From Marinomonas polaris DSM 16579 (GTDB lineage Bacteria > Pseudomonadota > Gammaproteobacteria > Pseudomonadales > Marinomonadaceae): DNA of 64,000 bases. The notes under the pieces are model-generated. The model was not told where the DNA came from and searched no databases. It was given only the letters and a program-made list of their open reading frames with translations. Of this stretch, positions 17,898 to 27,539 are shown piece after piece. Position numbers and translations under genes: made by a program. The first letter of the stretch is position 1; every line of letters begins with the position of its first letter. The stretch is taken from positions 62,001 through 126,000 of the forward strand of contig NZ_FQVF01000012.1 of NCBI RefSeq assembly GCF_900129155.1, written 5' to 3'.

Positions 17898-19091
17898 ATG
17901 TTGTCTAAATTTAAATATGCTTCAAGTGCGTTACTTGTTTTGTTGCTGGTTGGCTGTCAGGAGGAGGCCCCTAAGTCAGCGGCTGCACCATCAGCCCCTC
18001 CTAAAGCAGAAGTAGGTGTTGTCACTATTGAACCTCAAAAAACAGACTTGATGACTGAGCTGCCTGGTCGAACTACTTCTAGTTTAGTCGCTGAAATTCG
18101 CCCTCAAGTTGGCGGAATAGTTAAGAGGCGCTTTTTTGAGGAAGGTCAGGACGTTAAAACTGGCGACTTACTTTATGAATTAGATGACTCAACTTATGTT
18201 TCTTCTTACAAGCAAGCGCAAGCTGATTTAGAGTCTGCGAATGCAAGCCTTAAGTCTGCGCAACTGAAAAATGAACGTTACACTCAATTGCGTAAACAGA
18301 ATAACGTTTCTCAGCAAGATCTCGATGATGCGCATGTTGCTTATTTAGAGGCAATCGCTAAGCAGAAGGGTTCTGAAGCTGCATTGGAAAGTTCTAGAAT
18401 CAATTTAGGCTATACCAAGATTAAATCACCGATAGATGGTCGAATTGGTATTTCTCAAGTTACTGTTGGTGCATTGGTGACAGGTAGCCAAGCAACAGTG
18501 ATGACAACAGTTCGCTCTTTAGATCCTATTTTTGTCGATTTAGCACAAACCAGTTTAGATCAGCTTAAGCAACGAAATTTCTTATCTCAAGATGACGTTG
18601 TAAAAGGTTCTAATAAAGTGTCTTTGATACTTGAGGACGGCACTAAATACCAATATGAAGGTAACTTAAAAGCGCGAGAAGTTAGTGTTAATGAATCTAC
18701 TGGCAGTGTGACTTTGCGCGCAGAATTTCCAAATCCAGATAATCTTTTGCTACCAGGTATGTTTGTACGTGGTTTGATTCATGAGTTAACTCATAATGCG
18801 GCTCTTTTAGTGCCACAGCAGGGTGTTTCTCGCGACGTGAAAGGTAATCCTATCGCTTTAGTTGTTAATCAAAATAATGTAATTGAAAGCCGCATTTTAA
18901 CAGTTGAACGTGCTATTGGTAATCAGTGGTTGGTGCTTTCAGGTGTTAAGGCTGGTGAAAAAGTGATTGTTGAAGGTTCCTTGAAAGTGAAAGCGGGGGC
19001 TGAGGTGGTACCAGTTGAAATGACAAGAGACCCTAAAAGCGGCGCTATTGTTGCAAAGAATGCTAATGCATCTTCGGCTCAAGGGAATTAA
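17898..19091 (+). CDS. RND efflux periplasmic adaptor (AcrA/MexA family lipoprotein)
   Basis: A 397-residue membrane-fusion protein. The signal peptide ends in a lipobox (LLLVGC at about residue 20), so it should be lipid-anchored in the inner membrane facing the periplasm. It has a barrel-sandwich region (AEIRPQVGGIVKRRFFEEGQDVKTGDLLYELD), a coiled-coil hairpin rich in Ala/Gln/Lys (about 98-160) and the conserved INLGYTKIKSPIDGRIG. It links the RND pump to an outer-membrane channel. It is cotranscribed with the pump gene 3 bases downstream; ATG 17898 has AAAGGAAG upstream. Confidence 0.93.
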   Translation: MLSKFKYASSALLVLLLVGCQEEAPKSAAAPSAPPKAEVGVVTIEPQKTDLMTELPGRTTSSLVAEIRPQVGGIVKRRFFEEGQDVKTGDLLYELDDSTYVSSYKQAQADLESANASLKSAQLKNERYTQLRKQNNVSQQDLDDAHVAYLEAIAKQKGSEAALESSRINLGYTKIKSPIDGRIGISQVTVGALVTGSQATVMTTVRSLDPIFVDLAQTSLDQLKQRNFLSQDDVVKGSNKVSLILEDGTKYQYEGNLKAREVSVNESTGSVTLRAEFPNPDNLLLPGMFVRGLIHELTHNAALLVPQQGVSRDVKGNPIALVVNQNNVIESRILTVERAIGNQWLVLSGVKAGEKVIVEGSLKVKAGAEVVPVEMTRDPKSGAIVAKNANASSAQGN

Positions 19092-19094
19092 TTT

Positions 19095-22000
19095 ATGCTA
19101 GCTCATTTTTTTATAAATCGTCCGGTTTTTGCGTGGGTGATTTCTATCGCCATCATGCTAGCTGGTTTGGCATCGATATTGAATTTGCCAATATCCCAAT
19201 ATCCTAATGTGGCGCCGCCTACTATCAGTATTTCTGCTACGTATTCTGGTGCTTCTGCTGAAACGGTTGAGAACAGCGTTACGCAAATATTAGAGCAACA
19301 ACTGACTGGTTTAGACGGCTTGTTGTATTTCTCATCATCAAGTAGTTCAAGTGGTCGTACTAGCATCAATGTAACCTTCGAACAGGGTACGGATGCTGAT
19401 ATTGCGCAAGTGCAGGTTCAAAATAAGATTCAACAAATTACCTCTAATTTACCTGAATCAGTACAGAGAAATGGCGTGACTGTTAGAAAGTCGAATTCTG
19501 ATTTCTTAATGGTTGCGGCTATTTATGATGAAACGGATACGGATACTGCAAACGATATTTCCGACTTTCTCGTTTCTAGTGTGCAAGACCCTGTTTCTCG
19601 CGTTGATGGGGTAGGTAGTATTCAGGTGTTTGGCGCAGAGTACGCTATGCGTATATGGTTGGATCCATTGAAGCTTGCGTCATATAAATTAATGCCTTCT
19701 AACGTATCTTCTGCTATCAATGCTCAAAATACCCAAGTGGCAGCAGGTAGCTTAGGTGCTTACCCAATAATAAAGGGTCAAGAGTTGAATGTGACGGTAA
19801 CTGCTCAGTCTAAATTACAGACAGCAGAGCAGTTTAGAGACATTATCTTGGCATACGATGACAGCGGCGCGACGGTTCGTTTGAGCGATGTGGCGAAGGT
19901 TGAGTTGGGTAGTGAGTCTTACGGGTACATTCCACGTTTGAATGGTCACCCAGCCTCAGGCATGGCTGTTATGCTAGCTCCTGGAGCTAATGCGCTATCA
20001 ACATCTGAAGCCGTTAAGAAAGTATTGAATGGACTATCTTCAACCCTACCTGATGGCTATAAACTATCCTTCCCTGTAGATAATACCGCTTTTATACGCA
20101 TATCAATCGAAGAGGTAGTGAAAACCCTTTTTGAAGCCATCGTCTTGGTTGTTATCGTTATGTTCATCTTTTTGCAGAATTGGCGCGCAACGTTAATTCC
20201 TGCGATTGCTGTTCCTGTTGTGCTTTTGGGTACGTTTGGTGTACTGGAGATATTTGGCTTCTCGATAAATACCTTAACCATGTTTGGTGTTGTGCTGTCC
20301 ATTGGCCTGCTAGTAGATGATGCTATCGTAGTGGTGGAAAACGTAGAACGGGTTATGGAAGAAGATAAGTTGTCTCCAAAAGAGGCAACAATCAAATCCA
20401 TGAAAGAAATTACCAGCGCCTTAGTGGGTATTGCGGTTGTTTTGTCAGCGGTGTTTTTACCAATGGCTTTCTTCAGTGGTTCAACAGGGGTTATTTACCG
20501 TCAATTTTCTATTACCATCGTAGCGTCTATGACCTTGTCTGTAATCGTTGCATTGACATTAACTCCAGCGCTTTGTGCGACCCTGCTAAAAGCGAATCAT
20601 GGTGGTAATAATAAAGGCTTGGGTGGTTGGTTTAACCGTAATTTCGATCGCGCTACGGATAAATATTTTGGTAGTGTTAGTAGCATTATTAAGAAACCGG
20701 TTCGTTGGATGCTAGGCTATGGTGTTATTGTTGCTGGTCTAGCTGGTTTGATGGTCACATTGCCGTCAGGCTTCTTGCCAACAGAAGATCAAGGCCGAGT
20801 GATGGTTATGGTGTCTCTGCCTGAAGGTGCTGCTATGTCACGCACTGACAAGGTAATGCGTGACGTAGAAAGCTATTTCATGAATCAAGAAAAAGATAAT
20901 GTTGAAGATATTTTTACCATTTCAGGTTTTAACTTCATGGGTAGCGGGCAAAATGCTGGTATGGCGTTTGTTGCCTTAAAAGACTGGAGCGAGCGTGTTG
21001 GTCCTGCTAATAGCGCTAGTGCGATTGTTGGTCGTTCATATGGTGCTTTTGCGGGAATTCGTGATGCGAGAATTTTTTCTTTGATACCGCCATCTATTCA
21101 AGGTCTGGGTCAGAGTAATGGCTTTACTTTTCAGCTTCAAGCATCAGGGAATACAGATCGTGCAACGTTACTCGAAATGCGTAATGCCTTGCTGCAAAAT
21201 GCCAATACAAGTCAGTTGCTAACTGGGGTTCGTTTAGGCTCGGATTCAGAAGCTCCACAATTACATATCGATATAGACCAAGAAAAAGCGTCAGCTTTGG
21301 GCTTGTCTATGTCAGATATCAGCTCGACTTTGAGCAGTGCTTGGGCAGGATCTTATATTAATGACTTTATCGACCGTGGCCGCGTTAAAACGGTTTATAT
21401 GCAAGGCGAAGCTCAATATCGCTCTTCTCCTGAAGATCTACAACATTGGTATGTGCGCGGTAATGATAATACGATGACGCCATTTTCTGCTTTTGCTAAG
21501 AGTGAATGGACGTATGGACCGAAAAGCTTAACTCGTTTTAATGGCTTGGCTTCTTATGAGATTCAGGGTTCTGGTGCCCCAGGTGTAAGTTCTGGGGCTG
21601 CCATGGATGAATTACAAAATATAGCTGATGCTTTGCCAGGCGGTGTTACTGGCTCTTGGAGTGGTTTGTCGTATCAAGAACGCCTATCAAGTGGTCAAAC
21701 ACAGATCCTTTATGCAATTTCTATTTTGGTGGTGTTCTTATGTTTGGCTGCCTTGTATGAAAGCTGGACTGTGCCGTTTTCTGTTATCTTGGTTATTCCT
21801 CTTGGGGTAATTGGTTCGGCGGCGGCGGCTCATTTGCGCGGCCTAGAAAATGATGTCTATTTCCAAGTAGCCTTGTTGACAACTATTGGTCTTTCGTCAA
21901 AAAATGCGATCTTGATCGTTGAGTTTGCAGAAGCGGCGTACCGTCGAGGGCTGAACGTATGGGATGCCGCCGCCCAAGCCGCTCGTTTGCGTTTACGTCC

Positions 22001-22223
22001 GATTATCATGACGTCTATGGCATTTATGGTGGGTACATTACCGTTGGCACTTTCTTCTGGTGCTGGTGCAAACAGCCGAATCTCAATTGGTTCAGGTATT
22101 GTGGGTGGTACATTAACCGCTACGGTATTGGCAATTTTCTTTGTGCCTCTCTTCTTTGTCGTGGTACGACGCATTTTCCCTAAGCGTCCTGAGGCTTTAT
22201 CTAGTAACGAAAACGCTGAGTAA
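19095..22223 (+). CDS. RND multidrug efflux permease (AcrB/MexB family)
   Basis: A 1042-residue inner-membrane pump of the hydrophobe/amphiphile efflux family, with the usual 12 helices and two large periplasmic loops. It begins MLAHFFINRPVFAWVISIAIMLAG and carries GLLVDDAIVVVENVERVMEE, whose tandem aspartates in TM4 relay protons. Other family blocks are LPSGFLPTEDQG and LTTIGLSSKNAILIVEFAEAA. It is a proton-driven drug and bile/detergent exporter by family knowledge. No outer-membrane TolC/OprM gene follows, so the channel must be shared. A strong terminator lies 21 bases after the stop. Confidence 0.94.
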   Translation: MLAHFFINRPVFAWVISIAIMLAGLASILNLPISQYPNVAPPTISISATYSGASAETVENSVTQILEQQLTGLDGLLYFSSSSSSSGRTSINVTFEQGTDADIAQVQVQNKIQQITSNLPESVQRNGVTVRKSNSDFLMVAAIYDETDTDTANDISDFLVSSVQDPVSRVDGVGSIQVFGAEYAMRIWLDPLKLASYKLMPSNVSSAINAQNTQVAAGSLGAYPIIKGQELNVTVTAQSKLQTAEQFRDIILAYDDSGATVRLSDVAKVELGSESYGYIPRLNGHPASGMAVMLAPGANALSTSEAVKKVLNGLSSTLPDGYKLSFPVDNTAFIRISIEEVVKTLFEAIVLVVIVMFIFLQNWRATLIPAIAVPVVLLGTFGVLEIFGFSINTLTMFGVVLSIGLLVDDAIVVVENVERVMEEDKLSPKEATIKSMKEITSALVGIAVVLSAVFLPMAFFSGSTGVIYRQFSITIVASMTLSVIVALTLTPALCATLLKANHGGNNKGLGGWFNRNFDRATDKYFGSVSSIIKKPVRWMLGYGVIVAGLAGLMVTLPSGFLPTEDQGRVMVMVSLPEGAAMSRTDKVMRDVESYFMNQEKDNVEDIFTISGFNFMGSGQNAGMAFVALKDWSERVGPANSASAIVGRSYGAFAGIRDARIFSLIPPSIQGLGQSNGFTFQLQASGNTDRATLLEMRNALLQNANTSQLLTGVRLGSDSEAPQLHIDIDQEKASALGLSMSDISSTLSSAWAGSYINDFIDRGRVKTVYMQGEAQYRSSPEDLQHWYVRGNDNTMTPFSAFAKSEWTYGPKSLTRFNGLASYEIQGSGAPGVSSGAAMDELQNIADALPGGVTGSWSGLSYQERLSSGQTQILYAISILVVFLCLAALYESWTVPFSVILVIPLGVIGSAAAAHLRGLENDVYFQVALLTTIGLSSKNAILIVEFAEAAYRRGLNVWDAAAQAARLRLRPIIMTSMAFMVGTLPLALSSGAGANSRISIGSGIVGGTLTATVLAIFFVPLFFVVVRRIFPKRPEALSSNENAE

Positions 22224-22244
22224 TTCGTTAAAAGGTTATGAATG

Positions 22245-22274
22245 AAAAAGGAGCTTTTATCAGCTCCTTTTTTT
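22245..22274 (+). terminator. Rho-independent terminator of the RND efflux operon
   Basis: AAAAAGGAGC (22245-22254) pairs with GCTCCTTTTT (from 22263), with an 8-base loop and a run of seven T residues. Confidence 0.9.
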
Positions 22275-22381
22275 ATGGGGTTTGAAGTATTTGCAAGGTT
22301 GGAGATTTTGAATCATCGATTTAGATGAGTCGATTAACATTTTTGTTTGGTATGTATTCCATACAAGAGAGGAGGTCTTAG

Positions 22382-23014
22382 ATGAAATTATTATTAGTTG
22401 GTTCGACGGGGTTGGTGGGGCGTCTTGTTTTAACGCTAGCGTTAGAGGATTCGAGGGTTAGTGAGGTTGTTGTGCTTTCTCGAAAGGCTTTATCGGTAGA
22501 GCATGCGAAATTACGAACCCTGTTGGTCGACTTTGATAATTTGCCAGACGATCCAGATTTATGGAAGGTCGACGCCGTCATTTGTACCTTGGGCACAACC
22601 ATGCGTGCGGCAGGTTCGAAAGAAGCCTTTCGATTGGTTGATTTCACTTACCCGCTTGCTATTGCCAAAAAGACTTATGAACATGGCTCACAGGCCTATG
22701 TTTTGAATTCTGCGTCAGGAGCAAATCCAGACTCTTCTATTTTTTATAACAAGGTTAAGGGAGAATTAGAGCAGGCCTTGATCGGCTTGAGCTTTGCTTC
22801 GTTGGCGTTAGTTCGTCCGGGGTTGATCGGTGGAGAGCGTTCTGAATTTCGCCTTGGGGAAAGTGTCGGAGCGGCTGTCTTGAGTTTTCTTGGGCCAATT
22901 TTGCCGCGCCGCCTGCGTATCAATCCTGCGCCAAAAATTGCTGAGGCTTTGTTAGAGTCGGCTATTCAAGGCTTTGATGGTGTTTGTGTGGTGAGTTCTG
23001 GTCAGCTTATTTAA
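22382..23014 (+). CDS. NAD(P)-binding atypical short-chain dehydrogenase (TIP30/HTATIP2-like)
   Basis: A 210-residue Rossmann-fold protein. It has an N-terminal nucleotide-binding loop VGSTGLVGRLVL (6-17) and a catalytic-type Tyr-x-x-x-Lys as YNKVKGELE (about 122-130), as in atypical SDRs of the NmrA/TIP30 group. The reaction is unknown. A strong GAGGAGG site precedes ATG 22382. The stop lies one base from the stop of the convergent TetR gene. Confidence 0.8.
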   Translation: MKLLLVGSTGLVGRLVLTLALEDSRVSEVVVLSRKALSVEHAKLRTLLVDFDNLPDDPDLWKVDAVICTLGTTMRAAGSKEAFRLVDFTYPLAIAKKTYEHGSQAYVLNSASGANPDSSIFYNKVKGELEQALIGLSFASLALVRPGLIGGERSEFRLGESVGAAVLSFLGPILPRRLRINPAPKIAEALLESAIQGFDGVCVVSSGQLI

Positions 23015-23015
23015 T

Positions 23016-23570
23016 TTATTTAGTCAGTAAATTCGCCAAAAAAACTTCTGCTTCCTTCTGGTTAATAAAGCCGTCTGATACGGCTTTTGATAGGGATTTT
23101 GCGGCTCCTGAAAAAGCAATAAAGGCGATTTTACTGGCCGTTTTTCCTTCGAATTTTTGCAAGGATTCCTCCCAAAAAGTCATTATCTCATCATCACAAT
23201 CTTGCTTTACCTTTTCTGTTTCTGCTGAACCGTCTAAAGCGGCATCTACGGCTAATGAAAGAGAGTCTGAGGACAAGACGCATTCAATGTAGCAATGAGC
23301 CAGCGCGTTAGCCGCTGTGTTTGAATCTTTAACATCGGCTAATGCATCTTGTGTTGCCTGTAGATGGCGTTGACAATAGTTTTGGTACAAAACCGATAAT
23401 AAGCCTGCTCGGCTTTCAAAATGCCCGTAAACAATGGGTTTTGTCACGCCTGCTTTTTGGGCTACTCGTCCTAAAGTTAAACCATCAGCGCCATCCTCTT
23501 TTAGTACTTCCAAGGCACATTCAAGAAGCTGTTCAAAGCGTCGGCTAGCGGTCATTCGTTTCTGTTTCAT
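23016..23570 (-). CDS. TetR-family transcriptional regulator
   Basis: A 184-residue regulator. The N-terminal DNA-binding domain is about residues 8-55 (LTLGRVAQKAGVTKPIVYGHFESRAGLLSVLYQNY), followed by a helical sensor domain. It is divergent from the SDR gene at 23694 with a perfect inverted repeat between them. It therefore probably controls that gene, the DUF1349 gene beyond it, and itself. Confidence 0.87.
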   Translation of the reverse strand: MKQKRMTASRRFEQLLECALEVLKEDGADGLTLGRVAQKAGVTKPIVYGHFESRAGLLSVLYQNYCQRHLQATQDALADVKDSNTAANALAHCYIECVLSSDSLSLAVDAALDGSAETEKVKQDCDDEIMTFWEESLQKFEGKTASKIAFIAFSGAAKSLSKAVSDGFINQKEAEVFLANLLTK

Positions 23571-23623
23571 AAGCTCAGTATTGTGTTGACAGATGATGGG
23601 GCGAAAGATAGCATGTCATCGTC

Positions 23624-23642
23624 AAGTTACCAATAGTAACTT
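23624..23642. promoter_or_regulatory. Candidate TetR operator
   Basis: A perfect 7-5-7 inverted repeat AAGTTACCAATAGTAACTT lies in the 123-base gap between the divergent TetR and SDR genes. Its size and position fit a TetR dimer site. Confidence 0.65.
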
Positions 23643-23693
23643 ATTTTAAGTTAATTTGTATTTATAACGCATGACACACAATTGAGGTGAGCA

Positions 23694-24302
23694 ATGAAAA
23701 CAGTTTTAGTGATTGGATCTACAGGAAGTGTGGGAAAAGCGGCACTAACAGGACTTTCTGAACATAAAGTAATTACGGCAAATCGTTCTGGAGAGAGCGC
23801 AGACCATGCCGTGGACATCACGAGCGAAACGTCTTTAAAGGCATTGTTCGACACCATTGGCAAAGTTGATGCTGTAGTAAATACAGTGGGTTTTTGTGAG
23901 TATGCAACTTTTCACGAAATGACGGATCAACAATGGCGTGCAACGATTGATAGTAAGCTGATTGGTCAGATGAATGTCGTTCGTGTTGGTACTGAGTACG
24001 TCACTGATGGCGGTTCATTTACATTGATTTCAGGCATTTTGTCGGTTAAGCCTATTCCTTATGCGATTGCTGATGCGACAACAAGTGGTGCGATTGAAAC
24101 TTTTGCAAAATGTGTCGCTTTTGAAATGCCTCGTGGTCTTCGTATCAATGTTATTAACCCAACAGTTCTAGCAGAATCATGGGATGTTTATGGCGAAATG
24201 ATGCCTGGCTTCCAGCCTGTGCCAAGCACATTGGTTGGTAAGGCTTTCCAGCGTTCAGTTGATGGCTTCATTTCTGGGCAAGTTCTAACAGTCGATGCAT
24301 AA
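23694..24302 (+). CDS. Short-chain dehydrogenase lacking the Tyr-Lys pair (Lin1944-like)
   Basis: A 202-residue Rossmann protein with glycine motif GSTGSVGKAAL (8-18) and the NTVG loop near 62. Where classical SDRs have YxxxK this one reads PYAIADATTSGAIETF, so the catalytic lysine position is aspartate. The C-terminal block FEMPRGLRINVINPTVL is typical of the Lin1944-like branch, many of which lack the Tyr-Lys pair. Either the chemistry differs or it is a binding protein. A GAGGTGAG site precedes ATG 23694. It is probably controlled by the divergent TetR. Confidence 0.83.
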   Translation: MKTVLVIGSTGSVGKAALTGLSEHKVITANRSGESADHAVDITSETSLKALFDTIGKVDAVVNTVGFCEYATFHEMTDQQWRATIDSKLIGQMNVVRVGTEYVTDGGSFTLISGILSVKPIPYAIADATTSGAIETFAKCVAFEMPRGLRINVINPTVLAESWDVYGEMMPGFQPVPSTLVGKAFQRSVDGFISGQVLTVDA

Positions 24303-24342
24303 TTAAGTAGATAGAGATCTTAATAATGTTACCGGAGGACTT

Positions 24343-24948
24343 ATGGTAAATAGTGAAACATTTGCAGGATTTAAGTGGCTGAATGAGAGTCGAGCGAATG
24401 TTAAAAATGGCTGTTTAACTTTATTAGCTCCACCAAAAAGCGACTTTTTTTATAACAACGACGCGGCATCAGAAACAGGCATTAGCCCAGAAAACCTAAG
24501 CAATGCACCTTTTTACTACACTGAGGTGTTAGGGGATTTTGTTTTAACAGTTAAGGTTTCTGTAGATTTTGTGGATACCTACGATGCGGCCGCTGTTATG
24601 GTAATGAAAAATGACCATACTTGGGTGAAGTCCTGTTTTGAAAAAACAGACTTTGGTACTCGTGCTGTTGTTAGTGTGGTGATGAGCCAATTTACTGACG
24701 ACGCAAACGGTAACAATATCGACGCTAATAGCGTTTGGCTAAAAGTAGTTCGAATTGGTCAATCTTTTGCTCTTCATTATTCCGTAGACGGCGAAGACTT
24801 CAATATGACACGTGTCTTTACTTTACCCGTTGAAGAAACAGTGAAAGTGGGTTTTGTCGCACAAGCCCCAGTTGGTAATGGCGGCGAGCGTCATTTCGAG
24901 CATTTCACATTAGAGAAAAAGACGTTAGATAATATTCGTTTTGCTTAA
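24343..24948 (+). CDS. DUF1349 domain protein (concanavalin-like fold)
   Basis: A 201-residue protein that fits DUF1349, a concanavalin-A-like beta-sandwich family: FKWLNES near the N-terminus, FYYTEVLGDFVLTVKVSVDFVDTYDAAAVMVMKNDHTWVKSCFE in the middle and VGFVAQAPVGNGGERHFEHF near the end. Members are usually annotated as regulation-of-enolase or sugar-binding proteins, without firm function. There is no signal peptide. It follows the SDR gene by 40 bases with a GGAGG ribosome site, so the two may form an operon. Confidence 0.8.
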   Translation: MVNSETFAGFKWLNESRANVKNGCLTLLAPPKSDFFYNNDAASETGISPENLSNAPFYYTEVLGDFVLTVKVSVDFVDTYDAAAVMVMKNDHTWVKSCFEKTDFGTRAVVSVVMSQFTDDANGNNIDANSVWLKVVRIGQSFALHYSVDGEDFNMTRVFTLPVEETVKVGFVAQAPVGNGGERHFEHFTLEKKTLDNIRFA

Positions 24949-24985
24949 TCGGTAAGTAATGCTTTTAAGACGAAACGGGTGAGTA

Positions 24986-25015
24986 AAAGAAGGAGCCAAT
25001 TTAGGCTCCTTCTTT
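24986..25015. terminator. Bidirectional terminator between DUF1349 gene and the ABC transporter operon
   Basis: A perfect 12-base stem AAAGAAGGAGCC / GGCTCCTTCTTT with a six-base loop between convergent genes. T residues follow on both strands. Confidence 0.88.
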
Positions 25016-25046
25016 ATGATAAAAATACTGAGATTAGATAATGAAT

Positions 25047-25844
25047 TTAGATTAAGCGTTTACGAATATTCACTACGACAATTTCAGCCAAGATAACGAT
25101 GATAAAAATAGCTAATAGGGACATAGCAACACGATCCCATTGGAATAAATTCATCGAATCATCAAGTACCACGCCGATGCCACCAGCCCCCACCAAGCCT
25201 AATACTGCAGATTCTCGGACATTAATGTCCCAACGGAACAAGACGATACTAAAGAAAGCAGGTAGCACCTGAGGCCAATAGCCTTTCAGCAGAATAGACA
25301 TCCAAGACGCGCCAGTCGCTTTTAGTGCCTCAATAGAACCCATATTCACTTCTTCGATCGCCTCGCCAAGTAGCTTGCCGACAAAGCCGATAGAGCGGAA
25401 GGCAATCGCTAATACGCCGGCGATTACGCCTGGGCCAAAGATGGAGACAAAAAGTAATGCCCAAACCAGTGAGTTTACCGAGCGAGAAGACACTAGGAAA
25501 AATCGAGATATCCAATGGCACCAAGCTGAATTAACAATGTTGCTGGCATTCATTAATGCTAACGGAATCGCAAAAATCAATGTAATGAGCGTACCTAACG
25601 TGGCGATGTTTAGCGTCTCAACCATAGCGTCGTGTACGGCAACAGGATAGTACGCGAAATCAATGGGCCACATCCGGGAAAACATGTCTGCCATTTGTTC
25701 TGGTGCATCCAGTAAGAACTCAGGGATGACTTCGACGGATTGAATGGATTGTACAAACGCTATAACGAGAACAAGGTAAACAGCATAACGAGATAGCTTT
25801 TGTTTTAGCGTAAAGCGCTGCCAGTGATGATCTATTGTGTTCAT
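25047..25844 (-). CDS. phnE: Phosphonate-type ABC transporter permease (second PhnE)
   Basis: A 265-residue membrane protein with about six helices and the ABC permease coupling loop EALKATGASWMSILLKGYWPQVLPAFFSIVLFRWDINVRESAVLGLVGAGGIG, which is typical of PhnE. It lies last in the phnD-phnC-phnE-phnE operon and probably forms a heterodimeric channel with the upstream PhnE paralogue. The substrate class is assigned from the family only. Confidence 0.88.
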   Translation of the reverse strand: MNTIDHHWQRFTLKQKLSRYAVYLVLVIAFVQSIQSVEVIPEFLLDAPEQMADMFSRMWPIDFAYYPVAVHDAMVETLNIATLGTLITLIFAIPLALMNASNIVNSAWCHWISRFFLVSSRSVNSLVWALLFVSIFGPGVIAGVLAIAFRSIGFVGKLLGEAIEEVNMGSIEALKATGASWMSILLKGYWPQVLPAFFSIVLFRWDINVRESAVLGLVGAGGIGVVLDDSMNLFQWDRVAMSLLAIFIIVILAEIVVVNIRKRLI

Positions 25845-25866
25845 AAAAATAGGCTCCTAGGTCAAA

Positions 25867-26661
25867 CTAGCGAAAAATGCTTCGAACGATGTTTGATAGA
25901 AACTCACCAAACATGATTAGAGCGATAATGATGATTAGGATGGCCGCGACAAAATCGTAATCAAAGCGTTGGAACGCAGAGAATAATGTACCGCCTAAAC
26001 CGCCCGCGCCGACAATCCCCACCATGGTGGAATTACGCAAGTTAGAATCGAGCTGATATGTGGAGAAGCCAATAAAGCGAGAAAACACCTGTGGCATAAC
26101 GGAAAATAAAATGATGCTAGTAAAGCCAGCGCCAGTGGCGCGGATTGCTTCGACTTGCTTAAGAGAAATTTCCTCTATGGCTTCAGCAAAGAGTTTGGCT
26201 ATAAAGCCAACCGATGCGACAACTAGAGTTAAAATCCCTGCCAAAGCACCAAATCCCACACTCTTAACAAACAAGATCGCAATGATCACAGGGTGAAAAG
26301 TACGACAAAGTGCGATAAGTGTTCGTACAGGTGTACTGATCCAGTTTGGCATCATGTTACGAGCTGCGAATAGTCCTAGAAACAATGAGATAAAAATTCC
26401 GCAAATACTTGAAATAACTGCAATTTCAAGACTTTCAATTAGTCCGCTCATTAGCAAAGACCAACGACTAAAGTTAGGCGGAACCATGCGACCTAATAGG
26501 TTGCTGGCGTGCCCTAAGCCTTCGTTAAAACGTTCCCAACTTAGACCCATAGCGTTAAAAGAATAAGCCACATAGCAGATGATTAGCAGCCAAATAGCAG
26601 TAACAAACCAATTCTGTTTAAATGGATTTTCTCTATTTTGTGAAGAATTTATACTAGCCAT
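25867..26661 (-). CDS. phnE: Phosphonate-type ABC transporter permease (first PhnE)
   Basis: A 264-residue permease with about six helices and the PhnE-type loop [61 protein letters not shown]. The start codon lies 13 bases inside the end of phnC, so translation is coupled. It pairs with the downstream PhnE, and both share the EAIEE(V/I)...EA(L/I)(K/R)ATGA helix that contacts the ATPase. Confidence 0.9.
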   Translation of the reverse strand: MASINSSQNRENPFKQNWFVTAIWLLIICYVAYSFNAMGLSWERFNEGLGHASNLLGRMVPPNFSRWSLLMSGLIESLEIAVISSICGIFISLFLGLFAARNMMPNWISTPVRTLIALCRTFHPVIIAILFVKSVGFGALAGILTLVVASVGFIAKLFAEAIEEISLKQVEAIRATGAGFTSIILFSVMPQVFSRFIGFSTYQLDSNLRNSTMVGIVGAGGLGGTLFSAFQRFDYDFVAAILIIIIALIMFGEFLSNIVRSIFR

Positions 26662-27434
26662 GATTCACCTCCATAAATTTGTTTTAGGTGCTCGTCGGTA
26701 ATGCCTTCTGGTGGGCCGTCGTAAACCACAACGCCATTGCTCATGCCGATCATCCGTTTAGCAAAACGACTGGCCAGTTTTACGTCATGAATATTGACCA
26801 AAGCTGGAATGTTCTTTTCTGCAGAGAAGCGTTCAAGCAGCTCCATGATTTCCACAGCAGTTTTTGGATCGAGAGAAGAGGTTGGTTCGTCAGCCAATAG
26901 AATTCTAGGATTTTGCATCACAGCTCTGGCGATACCCACACGCTGACGTTGACCACCAGAAAGGCTATCGGCGCGTTTCTTAGCGTGTTCGGTCAAGCCC
27001 ACGGCGTCTAATAATTCAAACGCAGTATTAATGTCTTCTTGGCTGAATTTTCTGCGCCAAGCCTGCCATGCTGACATATAACCTAGACGACCCGTTAAGA
27101 CGTTTTCAATAACGGTTAAGCGTTCGACAAGGTTGTATTCTTGGAACACCATACCTACTTGACGGCGAAGCTTGCGTAGTTGAGCCCCTTTGGCTAAGCA
27201 AAGATCAGCATCATCAAATAAAATCTGCCCATCCGTAGGATCAATTAAACGGTTGATACAACGTAGTAAGGTACTTTTACCCGTTCCAGAAGGCCCTATG
27301 ATGGCGATGATGCCTGGTTCTGTGATGTTAATGTCTATCCCTTTTAAAATAGGATTTCCTGCGGTGTATTCTTTTTTTAAATTTCGAATTTCTAGAAAGT
27401 TTGAACGCTCAGCTGTGTTTTGAGTGACAGACAT
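26649..27434 (-). CDS. phnC: Phosphonate-type ABC transporter ATP-binding protein
   Basis: A 261-residue ATPase with Walker [10 protein letters not shown] (about 43-51), Q-loop region [25 protein letters not shown] (typical of PhnC), signature [14 protein letters not shown] and Walker [14 protein letters not shown]. It energises the two PhnE permeases. A 104-base gap containing a strong hairpin separates it from phnD. Confidence 0.92.
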   Translation of the reverse strand: MSVTQNTAERSNFLEIRNLKKEYTAGNPILKGIDINITEPGIIAIIGPSGTGKSTLLRCINRLIDPTDGQILFDDADLCLAKGAQLRKLRRQVGMVFQEYNLVERLTVIENVLTGRLGYMSAWQAWRRKFSQEDINTAFELLDAVGLTEHAKKRADSLSGGQRQRVGIARAVMQNPRILLADEPTSSLDPKTAVEIMELLERFSAEKNIPALVNIHDVKLASRFAKRMIGMSNGVVVYDGPPEGITDEHLKQIYGGESWLV

Positions 27435-27459
27435 GATGATTTCCTACAGGCGAAGAGGT

Positions 27460-27487
27460 CCAACAACCTGATAGTTCAGGCTGTTGG
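27460..27487 (-). other. Intercistronic hairpin between phnD and phnC
   Basis: CCAACAACCTGA (27460-27471) pairs with TCAGGCTGTTGG (27476-27487), with one mismatch and a four-base loop. No T-run follows on the minus strand, so it looks like an RNA-stabilising or partial-stop element that lets the binding protein be made in excess, rather than a full terminator. Confidence 0.6.
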
Positions 27488-27539
27488 TCTTTATTAAAGT
27501 AAGTCTTTTAAAATGAATTAAACGATTAGGGATATCCGC

